Assembly (NCBI GenBank): GCA_964247055.1
Contig: OZ176051.1
Location: 3,720,001 to 3,784,000, forward strand
DNA: 64,000 nt
Direction of reading: 5' to 3'
From: Paragordius varius
Lineage: Eukaryota > Nematomorpha
Positions 33,896 through 46,890 of this stretch are shown here, piece after piece (position 1 is the stretch's first letter; every line of letters starts with the position of its first letter). A program made the position numbers and the translations under genes. Under the pieces are notes generated by a model. It was given only the letters and a program-made list of their open reading frames with translations. It was not told the DNA's origin and ran no database searches.

Positions 33896-36800
33896 AATGT
33901 TAAATAGAAAAATATATTTTATAAACGATTCTACTTTAAATATATATGGACATTCAATTTACCTTTTAAAAACCAAAGTCACAACTACTTAAAAGGTTAA
34001 AATTTAAAATTGATCATTTGTGACAATTGGTCATGACTTTTAGAGTAATATACATTGTACCCAATAAAACATATGATGCCGAAAGATGATATGAATTACG
34101 CATTGAGATACAAAATCAATCAATTCTTATGATTTTTAAAAAAAATAAATCATAAATTAATTTTTCTAAATATTATATAAATTTTTAATTAATCATCCTA
34201 AATAATTTATATATATCCTAATGATAAAAATGTTTCAAAAGACGGCTTAACTTAAATTAGCAGCGAATGATTTGTGTTTAAAGGAACTTTTTATCAAGTA
34301 TGTCTTACTCTATTTTAATTTGTTTGTATAATATTTTCACCGTCTTTAACATTTATACCCATAGCTAGTGCAAAGATACAGATTTTAATCTAAAAGATAA
34401 CTCAATTGACTTTAAAACAGATCATCTCTTTGATATTTACTAATAATAACCATATTTTTAATCTATATATTTATATAAAAATATGTTATACCTAGAAATG
34501 AAATAAAAAGTTCTGTAATAATATCATAATGTCCGATACTTAAACTTAATTTTAAGAAATATCGCCTAACCTTTTAAATCTGCGACAGATCCTAAAGTTG
34601 AATGATTCACATCATTACCAAAGGGTGGTAGTAGGGCAGAATTGTGATAATTAGTTGTTGTTCCAAAAAGTGCAGAGTCATCATTTAGCGTGTCTGAATG
34701 TATTTTTGTAGCGTGAAAAGCTTCATCCAACTCAGCCAAAGCACTGTATCTAAACATAGCAAGTATTGAAATAAAATAAGTTATTCAAAGAGTGTTATAT
34801 ACAACAAACTAAAACCAAATAAATGATATAGGGAAACCTTAAATTTCTGATTACAAGCTGTCAGGAGAAAAAAAAGTTAAAATAACATCAATTATTATCA
34901 AAGTAAATTTAAACCCAGAGACTGAAAAAGTTAATGCCAGAATAAGTTAAAACCAAAAGTTTTAATAACAATAATAGTATGAGTAATATATGTATTCAGG
35001 CGTTATGCATCTGACCCAGTAATAAAACTTGGTTGTTAAACAATAAACCCATGGCTAAACTGGTTAACACTAAAAAATAACATTTTAAAAGAATTCTTAA
35101 ATTCTAAAGAGATCATATAAAGTTATTCAAAAATGCGAAAACCTGGTTATTAATAACAACAGAAACCGGCTTTAAAGGCTGTAATCGAGGTTTAACATAG
35201 AGCTATGGTACATGCAAAATGTCCACATTAAACATATAAATAACTTTTTACCTTACAATTAGGATATAAGATGTCTCAAAACAATTCTGAATCAATAGTC
35301 ATTTTATAATATTCCTGCCATAAAATGTGCATATATTTTAAAACTCGTAATGTCAAAAAATACCTTTCAGCCGGTGGTACAGAAGTAGAGTGTAGGACTG
35401 AAATATTATTGTTGTTTAATGTATCTTTATTACATAAATTTGATGGGTTATTGGAAGACTGCGTAGTGGGAATTGAATGGATCCCATTTGTCAAAGTTGC
35501 TATGTGTCCACAATCAGCTAAACATTATCAATTTATTTTTTTAGAAGAATGATTTATATTCGGGCAAAATTTTCAATTTAAATAAGCAGTTGATGTACCA
35601 TAAAAAGTAATTTGAATATAATAGACAAATGATAAAAAAAACTACAAAAATTTTGATGATATTTACCAAATGGATCTGCAACATAGGGACCATCAATCAC
35701 CTTTTCATTTTCTACAGGCATATGTTCACCATGGTTTATTGCAAAATCATCTTCAAAATGTTGTGTTTGCCGTGTTTTATTATCAAAAATTTTATCAACT
35801 CTATCCTTACTACTATGATTTGTGATGATCGAATTATTTATGTTTTTGTTGGATGTAACTGATGATATTCCACCATTTGAACGCACAGAAATTTTGCGTT
35901 TTGTTAGGGGTTGATGGGGCGGTTTTAGGGCAAATAAACCATCTTGTGTCTATTATATTTAAAAATTAAACATAGATAGCTTAACTTTAAAATGTATTTG
36001 TATAAAGTTCCATGTTTTCCGATTTTACATTATAGAGTGTCACAAAAGTTATCATAAAATTTTTTTAAGGCTTCATGTCGTTATTTAAAATTCAAAGTTG
36101 TTAAAACTCCAAAATTTTATAACCACCACCAAATATACTATATATATCAAAAGAAATTTTCGAATCAAAACTTATCTTTATTATTTAAAAATTATTCCAC
36201 ATTAAAACTTAAAATTTTTTTTTCCCTAAATCCCCTTATAAGACAAAGTTTACCTTTGGTGAAAATGACGAAAGCGAAGCATAATCCGAATATGACGTAG
36301 AAGATGAAACAGATTTTTGGTTAATTTCCAATTCAGCGGTAGTACCATTTGAATGATCAAACGTTTCAGAAGAAGTTTTAAACTTTGTATTAATAATTAT
36401 CTCTCCGGAGCCATTTTGATGTTTTGTATCGCTATTTATTTTATCATCGTTATTGTCATTAGAGAAAAGTATATGAGTAAATCCAGAACTGTGATTATTA
36501 TTAACATTATTATTTAAACTGTTTAACGATGATGTTACACTATCCGATGAGCAATTCGAAGTTGGGATTGGAAGAACCGAACTGCCCAAAAATAATACAA
36601 AAATATGAATATTTTTTTTCTGAAAAAATTATGTTGGATATAAAAAATGGTGGCTAAAAATATAACTTCCTTTATAAACTTTAAAATTCCATGGTATAAC
36701 GGTAAATTTAATTAAATTATGGAACACATTAAACTGGCTAAATATTTACCATTATATATTGCATATTTTATAGGTTATACAATAATATATTTATCCTAAT

Positions 36801-39800
36801 TATCTCAATAACATATTCCATTGATTAAATATCACATATATATTTTTAAACAATTCTTTCTTTTTAATAGACAAATGATACTTTTTTACAAATATAAATT
36901 ATATTAAATGTTTAAATAATGGTTTTTATATTTTCAACAATACAGAATTGAAACACAAAAAAGTAATTTTACTATCAAAATGTATAAGATTTTGTTAATA
37001 ATTTGGTTAATATTCTACATATAAACATGATTGATCAACATTTCAATAATAGATAAACAATCTTTGTAAGACCAAAAATAATTGATTAGGCGTAGACCAA
37101 GACCATAAAAAGTTGGTATTAAAAACTATCCCCACAAAAATAACGAATGAATAAAAATAAGTCTTGATTCTCACCAATTCCCATTTTTCAGCGATGTTTC
37201 ATTGAGTGAAGTTTTACGATTCCTTCTGACCAAATAACAATCAGTCCCTGGTGTAGCGTTCAATGAAACTGTCTTTTTACAGGAATTAGAGGGCGGTGGT
37301 TTAGCTATATGAAAGGCGGCGGTTACACTTTGTGAATATGATGGTTGTTGCGTACATTGTTTAGTATTGTTGCTTTTGTGATAATTAGAAGCATAAAAAG
37401 GTTCCTCGGAATTTGTATCAAAATTATCTTCAAATGTTTCACCCAACATACCTCCACTAATATTATTGGTTCTTCCAGCCGATAATTTTTGATTTATGGT
37501 AGATTTTGTGCCAGATTGTTGTGATGGCGTTGGTGAAGGATTATGATCAAGAATGCAAAAACCATCCTCATCTGAAAAAATCGAAAGGCAAAAAATGGTG
37601 TAAATGGACGATTGGTATATATTTATTGTAAACATCAAATAAAGCTTAATGAAACTATTTAAGTATGTAAATAATATCTAAGGATGTTAATAGTTTTATT
37701 TCATAATAACAAATAACTCAAACTTACATAGTCCAAAACTAATTAGTTAAAGATATATGATTATGCAATCGGTATTATCATTCATTTATTTGCCGATTTA
37801 TGTTTAAATGATTAAACCTAACCTATCGAATATATTCAAAATTTATAAAAATAATTTTACTACCTGTAGAAACAAAATTGTTTGGTGAATTTGTCCCACC
37901 ATGACCATCATTGCCGGATGATGAAAGAAACATGGAAATTGAATCGGGAGCCCCTTTAACGTTAGCCAAATTAACTGGCATTTTTTTAGTTGACATAATT
38001 TGTAAACTTTTATTGCCTTTATGTTTCATTAGGGAATATGAACAACTTTTTTTGTTGTTTTCCATGTCATAATTTGTGTTTGTGCTGCCTTGATCAGATG
38101 AAGATAAAATTGCAAAAGACGAATTTGAAGTGGCGGATGTATTGGTTGATGATGAATGATTATCCTCGCCTCTACTCACCATTTGATTTTGGCCTAGGGA
38201 ATGAAAAATATATAATTTGTGAATATTTAAGTTTGAAAAAAAAAGTAAAAAATCCAATATGGAAACTGCAACTAAACACTATTAAAAGAATGACGGATAT
38301 GTTTCTTAAAGCTGATTTAGAATTGTTAAACTTAGGGTAAGGGGAATCTCTATACTACATTTTTATAACCCCGTATTTGACTAACAAAAAATCTAAAACT
38401 ATGGCATTTCTAGCTTACTAAGGCTAACTTAACGCTTAAGCCTTATTTTTTTGAAATTTCTGAAGTTAATTTGTAAAAAAATTGTGAATGTTTGGTAATA
38501 TATTTTAAATGGCAAGAATAATAATATACCCTAAAAAATAATACAGTGTAGTTTTAAAGTTTCATAAGGAAATCGAAATGGTTTTATAAAACGTAAAATA
38601 TGTATTACTGGGCTTACAAATTTTTTTATTTGCATAAAAATAAATTTTAAATAAAATCAAAAAATACTGCTAAATATTAATTTTTATAAAATAGTTTGCC
38701 GCAACCTTTCATTTTTAAGAGGAAATACGGACATGTTTAATTAATTACATTGATCATTATGCAATATAAAAATATTTTTTTAAAACAAAATAGTAATTAA
38801 GTCTATATTTTGAAGTATTCATTATTTGCAAAATTATACGGTAAAATATTGTTAATAATTTAGCAGACTCTCGCATCATTAATTAGCAGAAAAGTAATTT
38901 ACAATTTTTTTACTTTAGAGTTTAAATATGTTTTTTGGTCTTACGGTAAAAATTAAATTATACAAATAGAATGTAAAAACTTTAAGGCAAATATGTTTTT
39001 TAAAGACAACTATATTTTTGAAACCATGATTCTTTTTGACATAGCCTATCGATTTGAATTGTACAATAAGGATTAAAGGTGAATGTTAGTAACATTCTCA
39101 ACTATATATTTCTAAATTGTATTAGGAAATCAAAGCTGTGTCTTTAGTTTTTTTCCTGTATAATTTTAATTTTTAGCTATTTCGCATTATTATAAGCAGT
39201 ATTTTGCATTTTTTAATTTATTTTGCAAAATTTAAAGTAAAGAAAAAACCTGTATTGTGGCGTTCAATAATGGCAACATCGGTAGATGAAAATGAAGCAC
39301 TACTTCCAGTTTTAACTGACGTTTCACCGGACTTTTTATCTTTATGGAGTCCCACTAACTCTTTTTCCCGTTCAATCTAATAAAGTAATTAAATAATAAA
39401 AAAATAAAAATATTTAAGATTTCCAAAGAATATAAACTAAATTTAAAAAGAATTAAGCCAAATTTTAAATTTCAGAAGTGTCATTCAACACATGGCTCCG
39501 GGGCAGCATTTTATATATAAAAAGACTGATAGAGCCATATATGTAAAACATACAATTTACAATTCAAATTCACCCTTGAAAAATTCAAATTCACCCTAAC
39601 TATATATTATGTGTTTTCGGGATAATATAACTCATCATTAATATGAAATATATTTTTACGACATAGTATCTTATTTTTTTAAGCATTATATTGATTTTAA
39701 ACAGAATTTCATATTTTATAAATATCATAAAATAAAGGTAAGTTTTAATCTAAAAAAACACATAATTTATTTTGGGGTGAATTTGAATTGATCAAGGGTG

Positions 39801-42800
39801 AATTTGAACTCATCAATAAGCAATTTATTACAATTTAAACGTAAAAGTGTAAAAATGATGCAAGCACAATATAAGTCCTAGGGTTCACCAACTTTTTTAG
39901 TTTTACTAATTGTCAAGACTTGTTCAAAAAAATTGTTAAACAAATATTAACTTTCTAAAATATCTATATTTTGCGACCAATGGTTTTTATCAAGACTGTT
40001 GATTTCATATTTTGTAAATTTTAAATAGTCCCAACTTTCCCGTTCAATCTGAGCGAGTGTTTGATGTTTAAATTACAATATTTGGGATTATTTGGACTGA
40101 AAATTATAATTAAATTGATAGATATAATAAAGTTTAACATTACTGGGTGTGCAAATTATTTTTTTACAAAATTAGGTGGGAAAAATTAATATATATATAT
40201 TACATTATATAGTATTTATCATGTACATAAAAGAAAATTAATTTGATATAATTATGAGTAATTGATGAGTTATTTAGGGTCAAATATGGTATGTATTTTA
40301 ATGGTTGCTTATTTTACACACTATAATTGGGTATTTGCAACACAGTAGTGTATGGAAAAAAACAATAAAATGTTGATTAAACAATTATTTCTTTCCTTTT
40401 TTCCATACACTACTGTGTTGCAAATTGCCCAATTATTAGTGTGAAATAAGCAACCATTAAAATGCATAAGGTATATCATAGTGCTACCTATAAAATAAAA
40501 AAATAACCAAATTCGTATTTATAAAAACCATTTATATATATAAATCATATATTTTACATCAAAAACATATTGCGTATGAAAAAGCGCATTTTCGGGGAAT
40601 AATTATTTTAATTAAAGTATAATAAATAGGATTTTGTTTCAACTTAATTTATAAATCTGATATATATATATCATCATATCAACATTTTGTTCAAATTTGC
40701 AAACAAATAAAACAAAAATTATTGTTACATTTGTAATCTTTAAATTTAAAGTTTGTTGGTTATTAACCTTATTTTTTATGCATCCATAATTAAATTTTAA
40801 TACAGCGAAAGAAAAGAGTTAGCTTATTCAATAGCCAGCTAAAAAGCTTAAAAAATGGAAAAATGCCATAAATTTTTAATGAATAAAACTCAGTATTAAA
40901 AAAGTATTTTTGAAACAAAAATTAAGAAATTTAAATTTCGGAATATTTAATTTAAAAAAAGTATAATTTTGCTAAATAATCCATTTCAGCACATTTTAGT
41001 TAAAAAATTAATTATAGAAAAAAACTTGAATTTTATTTTTAAAATATATATCCCGGCCATGTCCCTAAGAAAATAATTAGTTTTTCATAACATATTGATA
41101 TTCTACAAATATTTATTTTTAAAAAGTAAAAAAAATAAATTTTATAGTATTTATTAATTAAGAAAGCTTCTATAGGAGCTCCAAATAAACCATAAACTAT
41201 AGTTTATAGAAGAGTATGCTTAACTTTAAACAAACACTTAAAAAATAATAAGACCTTGTTTTAAACGATTTTTTATATTAAAAAGCTCAATAATATATAC
41301 TTTAAAAGAAAAAAAAATAAGATCAAATTTTTAAAAATTTTCATCAATTGTTTTACCTGTTGTATTAATTCTTCGGGTGCAACATACCACATTTTCTTTT
41401 CATATTTATCGATGAGAAATTCTTTTTGTCCTTCAATGCTTGAATGCTCATTCAAAAGATTGTTGTGTTGACTATCCGTTTGAGAATCGTACAGACCCAA
41501 CCAAATTTTTTGACAATACTTTATTTAAAAAAAACCAAAGATAATTACATATATTACAGTAAAAACTGAAATTATACGAACAAAACGTAAAAATATAAGG
41601 ACAAATATTTTTTCTAAACGACAACCATATACTTTTTGAATCTAGATTTATATTAATATATATCACTGTTTTAAATGGCAAAGTGTGAAATAGAGTTATA
41701 AGATACTACCACAATCAATTCTATATTTTACAATTGTAACTAAATAGCTTATATGAGAAAAAATAATGTTTTGAAAAGTATGGTTGTCTTTTAGAAAAAT
41801 ATATTTGTCTTTATATTTTTACGTTTTGTCCGTATAATTTCACTGTAAAAAAAATTTTGCTTTATAAATTATATTTTTGGTGGTGTAATACAATACATAT
41901 GGTGGTATTGCACACATACAATTTAAATTTAGATTTTGTTAGTAATTTATATTTTTCACATGATTAAAAATAAATATGGTATTATTTCGCAAATATATAA
42001 TACCTCTTTGTGTAGACAGGATATTAAACTCTTTTTTGTATAAAAAAAAATTTTTGGTTATTAACATAAATTTTAACCCTAAAGTTTTGGGGAGTCTTAA
42101 ACAAACTGCTTATGCATGCAAAAAAAACTTTAAAAAAGATTTTAATAAATGTGATATATATAAAATATAATAAAAATGATAAAACATTTAAGGTATGTAA
42201 AGGTGTATGCATACAAGTAATATTGTAATATATTTTATAACGTTTTTTTTTCAGCAAAAACATTAATTTTTATTTTCGTTTCCATTATGATGTCAAAGAT
42301 TAAAAAAGCGAAGCAAAGCACACATCAACTCATATTTTAAGTCTTTACAATGTTAAAAGTTCGCAGACTTTATATTATCATAAAAATATAATATATTAAT
42401 TTGACAAAGGTTATATATTTCATTAATTGCATAACAAATAAAATATATATATGTGTGTATATTAGGCCTTTTCAGATGGTTTATAGAAAAATAATAAAGA
42501 AATTAAAAAAATCCTATAAAAACAAAAGCATCAAAGTTTTTAGATATCTTATATTGGTCAATAATGAGAAAATTAAATATTTTGTGTATAAACAAAAATT
42601 ATATTTTTATTATTTTATAAATTCAAATAAATTACTGCGTTTCCAGTATTTTCCAAAAAGGTTAATTCTTTTTGTGAAAAAGTGGCCATTGAAATCGATT
42701 TGACGCGATGTGGCGGATTTAATCCCCTTCTAAAAAATTAGATATAAGTAATAAATAATTGGCACTTACATGATCCCACTGCATTTCATACAGATAAATG

Positions 42801-42933
42801 ACCCAATTGTCAAGTTAACATAAGTGGGTCCACGTTGGTCACAATCAAAACATATTTTATTGGCAGGAAAAAAAGCTAACCGTTTAATCTGTGTATCTGA
42901 ACTCTCATTTGATTTTTTATCGAGTTTGGACAT
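32033..42933 (-). CDS. AGFG1: AGFG/HRB-like Arf-GAP with NPF motifs
   Basis: 13 exons, all phases consistent, 961 residues: 42770-42933, 42636-42729, 41357-41518, 39250-39376, 37864-38193, 37175-37571, 36254-36581, 35667-35949, 35364-35517, 34571-34749, 33613-33843, 32670-32965, 32033-32173. Residues 1-140 form the ArfGAP domain. The zinc finger is C-x2-C-x16-C-x2-C (CFDCDQRGPTYVN...CMKC). An Arg follows in RGLNPPHRVKS, and then KEFLIDKYEKKMWYV, nearly as in human AGFG1. Near the end, RYSALAELDEAF matches the human KYAALAELD repeat, and both KNPF and the C-terminal TNPFL are NPF-type EH-domain ligands. The ~700-residue middle is Ser/Asn-rich with few FG pairs. In animals AGFG acts in clathrin-linked cargo sorting and RNA export. 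It is longer than human AGFG1 (about 560 residues). Confidence 0.9.
32263..32660. repeat. Tandem duplication (~195 bp x 2) in the last AGFG intron
   Basis: Two adjacent diverged copies start with GAGAGGTAAA at 32263 and 32455. Both continue through TTTGATATT, AAATTAATTATTAC and TTTCCATTATATTATTTTACA to TTTATCAAAAAATGAATAATA. The second copy stops about 10 nt from the exon 12 donor. Confidence 0.8.
33139..33366. mobile_element. Miniature inverted-repeat element, family 'TTCACCC', copy 1
   Basis: The termini TATACCAT / ATGGTATA carry an inner inverted pair (CTCAAATTCACCC and GGGTAAATTTGAG) and a second inverted pair around ACACATAATTTATT. It lies in the AGFG intron 32966-33612. A diverged copy is at about 39560-39815. 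Superfamily unknown. Confidence 0.65.
33854..33892. repeat. (AT)n microsatellite
   Basis: About 19 AT units, starting 11 bp 5' (gene sense) of the AGFG exon 11 start, inside the intron. Confidence 0.9.
39560..39815. mobile_element. Miniature inverted-repeat element, family 'TTCACCC', copy 2
   Basis: It shares CAAATTCACCCTTGAA, repeated twice on the left, then ATTATGTGTTTT, the mirror AACACATAATTTATTTT and GGGTGAATTTGAA repeated on the right. Exact ends uncertain. In the AGFG intron 39377-41356. Confidence 0.6.
40291..40467. repeat. Long perfect-looking hairpin (fold-back) repeat
   Basis: Left arm ATTTTAATGGTTGCTTATTT through ACACAGTAGTGTATGGAAAA mirrors the right arm TTCCATACACTACTGTGT through AAATAAGCAACCATTAAAAT. 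Each arm is ~75 bp, with only a few mismatches and a ~25-bp spacer. It lies in an AGFG intron. It is probably a young miniature element; target duplication not certain. Confidence 0.8.
41557..41845. mobile_element. Mariner/Tc1-like miniature element (289 bp) in an AGFG intron
   Basis: The left end TACAGTAAAAACTGAAATTA mirrors the right end ATAATTTCACTGTA. The inverted repeat continues ~90 bp (ACGAACAAAACGTAAAAATA against its mirror). TA at 41555-41556 and 41846-41847. It sits 39 bp from the exon 3 acceptor. A single diverged arm-like stretch recurs at about 38930-39030. Confidence 0.75.
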
Positions 42934-43947
42934 ATTTATAAAATTTCATAAACTATGTAAAAGCGTAGATTTGGCCTAATTTCCGCAAACGGTATCAAGC
43001 GGCTTCAAACAAATTTATCGAGCCATATCTAACCACTAAACAAATAATCATACGAGTCGTGTACATAATCGTGCAATGATTGACTGATATTCGAATAATT
43101 TAATTTTAATAATTATTTCTAAAACAATTTCCAACATTATCATTATGAATTATTTAATAATTTAGTCTTTTTTATAGAATTTGTTTCATATTAAAAAATT
43201 ATTTTAGTACATATTATTATAATTTTTTTCGTTGATGGAATTCACTCTAACGTTTTTAATTAGAGCAAAAATCATCGGGATGGTGATGATCCAATAAACA
43301 AATATTACAAAAAACTTTATAATCTTTTTATTTTAGACAATTAAAGAGATTAGACTCGTAAATAAACTACTGTTTTAAATGTTGTTTTGGTTAAAACCTA
43401 ATTATCAAACCCTTTTCTTCTCTTTAAGACAAAAAAACCTATATATTACAGTTTATTGTCTTTTAGAGTATAAAATTCGGATAGCCCCACCACTAAAGCA
43501 TAGAGCCGATTCAAACCCAAAAAATTAAAAGTTTCCTATAATTGAAAACTTTTTAAACTTAATCTATATTTTGTTAAAAAATAAATTTTGCGAATTTCAC
43601 GCTTGAAAACGAATAAGGCTATTAATTGCAATGTGATATTATTACACATTTATGAAGGCCGACAGGTACCAAGCCTTTTTTATAGTAACCCCTTAATTTA
43701 GCCCCACACTTATAAAAGTAAGGTTTTATCAATAAGTGCTAGTAAACACGATTCCTGTAAAATGGGACCGCAGGTTTTATAAATAACTTTTTTAAGACCC
43801 TAAAACCTTTTGGGGTAGTTTTATATTTTATGGTGAGTATTTTTACTATATAAGGTATAAGCCAAATTTAAAAATTCTTTTTTAGGCATATTATGTAAAA
43901 AAAGTTTTTTAAATACTTTTTGTCGCTATTTTTACATAAAAAGTTAA
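42934..43947. other. AGFG upstream region and intergenic repeat
   Basis: Presumed AGFG promoter side, with no gene. The dispersed repeat at 43358-43480 is the only structure seen. Confidence 0.45.
43358..43480. repeat. Dispersed repeat shared with 62556-62662
   Basis: Both places read GTAAATAAACTAC, then TTTTAAA, GTTAAAA, TAATTAT, AAAAAAxCTTATAT and TTACAGTTT in the same order, and each is accompanied by GGGTAGTTTTATAT nearby. Family unknown. Confidence 0.6.
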
Positions 43948-44050
43948 CACTTCGATTCAAATTAAGGTATCTAAGTACCCCAGACTATATTTAAGTTGTA
44001 ATTATAGAAACTACTGAAAACGGTCCCAATTTAAATTTATGCTTCTATCC

Positions 44051-46890
44051 CAGTGGGACTCAAACCACGGCCCGCGGGCCACATGCGACCCTATGAGCAC
44101 TTTAAAATTGCCCTATGACCATATTCATGCTTATTTTTTTATTGGTAAATTATTAAAATACTCATAAACGAATTTTAGCTTATTTTAATATTAATTTATT
44201 TTCTTTGGATTTAATTTTGGTAATTTTTATTATTACCCAATTCGATATGTAGAAAAATTTCCCTACATTATAATGATTTGAAAATTTTGGCACACGTTGT
44301 TTCTCTTTCTGTACTATATTTTCTTTTCTATTTTGAAATTTTTATTCCATTCCTTTTTATATTTATAAAAGCCTTTCACCCAAATAGCCATATACATATT
44401 CTTTTCATTGCTATCCTGCATCCTTTTTTGTAACTCATTCCCATAAAATATTTTTCCAATACACATTTCGACCTGTTTTTTTATAGCATAATTCAAATTA
44501 TATTCCTATTTTTTGAGAAAATTACAATATTTAAACATAAATTCAAAAGATAACATCTAATACTAAAAAACGTAAATTATCCGATGAAATCGCTTTTTTA
44601 AAAAAGAATGGGAAGAAAAATTCTTTTCCTTTTTAAATGTTGTTAGGTGCCTTATATGCAGGGACACATAATTATAAAAAATACTAATTAAAAGACATTT
44701 TATCCATAGTTCTCATATATTACCAGAAAATCATGAGAAAAGAAACGAAAAATATAAAAAGTTTAAGGAATTATACCAAAAAAAAATTTATAATGTCCAT
44801 AGCTTTCTCCCAGGAAAAAGCCGTAATATTATCGTAGGAATTTTGATATATTTTAGTAAAATTTATGATTTACTGATTCCCAACTACTAATACAATGTTT
44901 TTTAAATGGTTGCACTTTTTTATTTGATAAATTCCATAATAAAAATCAAATCATGAGTCAAATTAACACTTGATACAACACATTCATTTTAGTTTTTCGA
45001 TTCGATTGGGGTAGTTGGATTCCCGAGGCCTGTAAGTAAAAATTTAGTCAACGTGGCATGTGTTCAATGGTAAAATTGAAAAATAATACAAAATAAACCG
45101 CTTTTTCTATTTCTACCAATGCTAGTTGTAATTTTAATAAAAAATAACCTAAATTTTACCCTTAATATAAAAAGACGATATTTTGCAATTTTCTGTAAAA
45201 ATGGTGTCGAACTAGTACTAGTTTAACATATAGAACTTTTTTTTCAAAACGAAATTTTGCCTAGATATTTTGGCCTATTTATATAATTTTTAGGATAGAA
45301 GCATAAATTTAAATTAAGACAATTTCTTTCAGTAGTTTTTCAAAAATAATAATTTAAATTTAGTCTGGGGTATTTAGATACCCCATTGAATCAAAGTGTT
45401 AAAAAACTTTAACTTTCTGATTCAACATGTGCTCGAGGCATTGAAGATATGTCTTAATATATTTTTAACAATACATTATTGGCTCTGAAAAACTGCAAAT
45501 ATTTTAGTATTATTATTCCATCACTGATATTAGTTCTACACCTCAATGTGCGCTCTTAGATTTTGCAACGATACAACATAATCAACCAGGAATATTTGAA
45601 ATTTTACTTAAATAATACCACAAGTGGTTTTCTCGAAATAATTAGCAATTTTTCAATAATAATAATGGTATATCTATGAAAAAATTGGTTTCGATTTGCA
45701 CAGATAGTTTTCCCTCTATTATTGTAATAAACAAAGTCTCTTTAGAAAAAACAAATATAATTTGCAAAATATTTTATCCTTTCACTGCTTTATTCATCAG
45801 CAAAACTTGGCCCAAAAGATAAATCACTCAATTCAGTAATTAAAACAGTTGTGGATATAGTTAACCACATCCGTGGCAGAGAATTCAACCGCAGTAAATT
45901 CAAAAACCTTCCGAAAGTTATCATAGTGAATGTGATAATATTTTTAGTACACCGATGTGAGATGGCTAAGCCTTAGCAAATTAAATAGATTTTTGAAGTG
46001 ATGAAGTTTTCTTATAAAAGATAACAGATAGTTTGACCAGGAAATTCATAGCGACAAATGGTGGGATTTATCAGCCTACCTTTGCAATATTACTTATAAA
46101 TTAGTTTTTTTAATACAAATCTTTAAGGGAGCAAAATAATACCCCAATTTGCTAATCAAATATTTGTTTTTGAAGAAAAATTTATAATATATAAACAAGA
46201 TTTTATAAACAAAACCGTCCTATATTTTCCAGCACTTAAAACATGAAGAATATAGGGAATTTATCGTGGAGATTAATTTAAATATAGGCAATCATTTAAC
46301 GTTATTATCTAATGAGATGAAATTGCTCAAAACTCGTTGAAAATCCATGAAATAGGAGATATCCAGTATCAAGCAAATTGAGCATTCGATTTTGATGAGG
46401 CGCATATCATTGAATTCGTATATTTTAAAAATGATTTCAATTTGGAGATATTAAAGGATTGTAGAAAAGAAAGATATGTAGAGTTTTGGCAATGCCAAAT
46501 AAATATGAAAATATAAAAAAATGTGTTCCAGTTATCCTATCTGTTTTTCTCTCAACTTTACGAAACGGCATATTCAAAAATGAAGTATGTCAAGAATACA
46601 GACAGAAATCGCTAACCGATGATCTATGGACGACGTATTAAGATTGGCCTGTAATGCGGCGAAACCAAATTTGATAAAAATTATTGGTTTATATCAAAAT
46701 AAATGTTGTAACAAAATATTTAAATTTTATAATCTAAATGGTGCAAAATGAGTTTTTAACTGGAGTTACATGCGATCCGGAAAAATTCATTGTGCTGATT
46801 TAGAGTATAAATATGTGCATATGCGAATAAGGTTCATGTCCCTCGAAAAAAATATATTTTATTTGGCCCGTCAAATTTTGGTGACCACTG
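44051..46890 (+). mobile_element. Decayed hAT transposon inserted in TTAA element A
   Basis: The ends are CAGTGGGACTCAAACCACGG and TTGGTGACCACTG, flanked by a perfect 8-bp duplication TTCTATCC (44043-44050, 46891-46898). Pieces of a hAT transposase are visible on the + strand: a CFIHQQNL-like stretch and VVDIVNHIRGREFNRSKFK near 45.85 kb, and YSKMKYVKN (the RLTD region) near 46.58 kb. The frame is broken many times. Without the nested element at 44967-45398 it is ~2.4 kb. Confidence 0.85.
44967..45398 (-). mobile_element. TTAA-family miniature element, copy B, nested in the hAT
   Basis: Inverted relative to copy A. TTAA flanks both ends (44963-44966, 45399-45402), with termini CACTTGATACAACACA and CAAAGTG. 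Its insertion post-dates the hAT, which itself landed in copy A. Confidence 0.85.
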
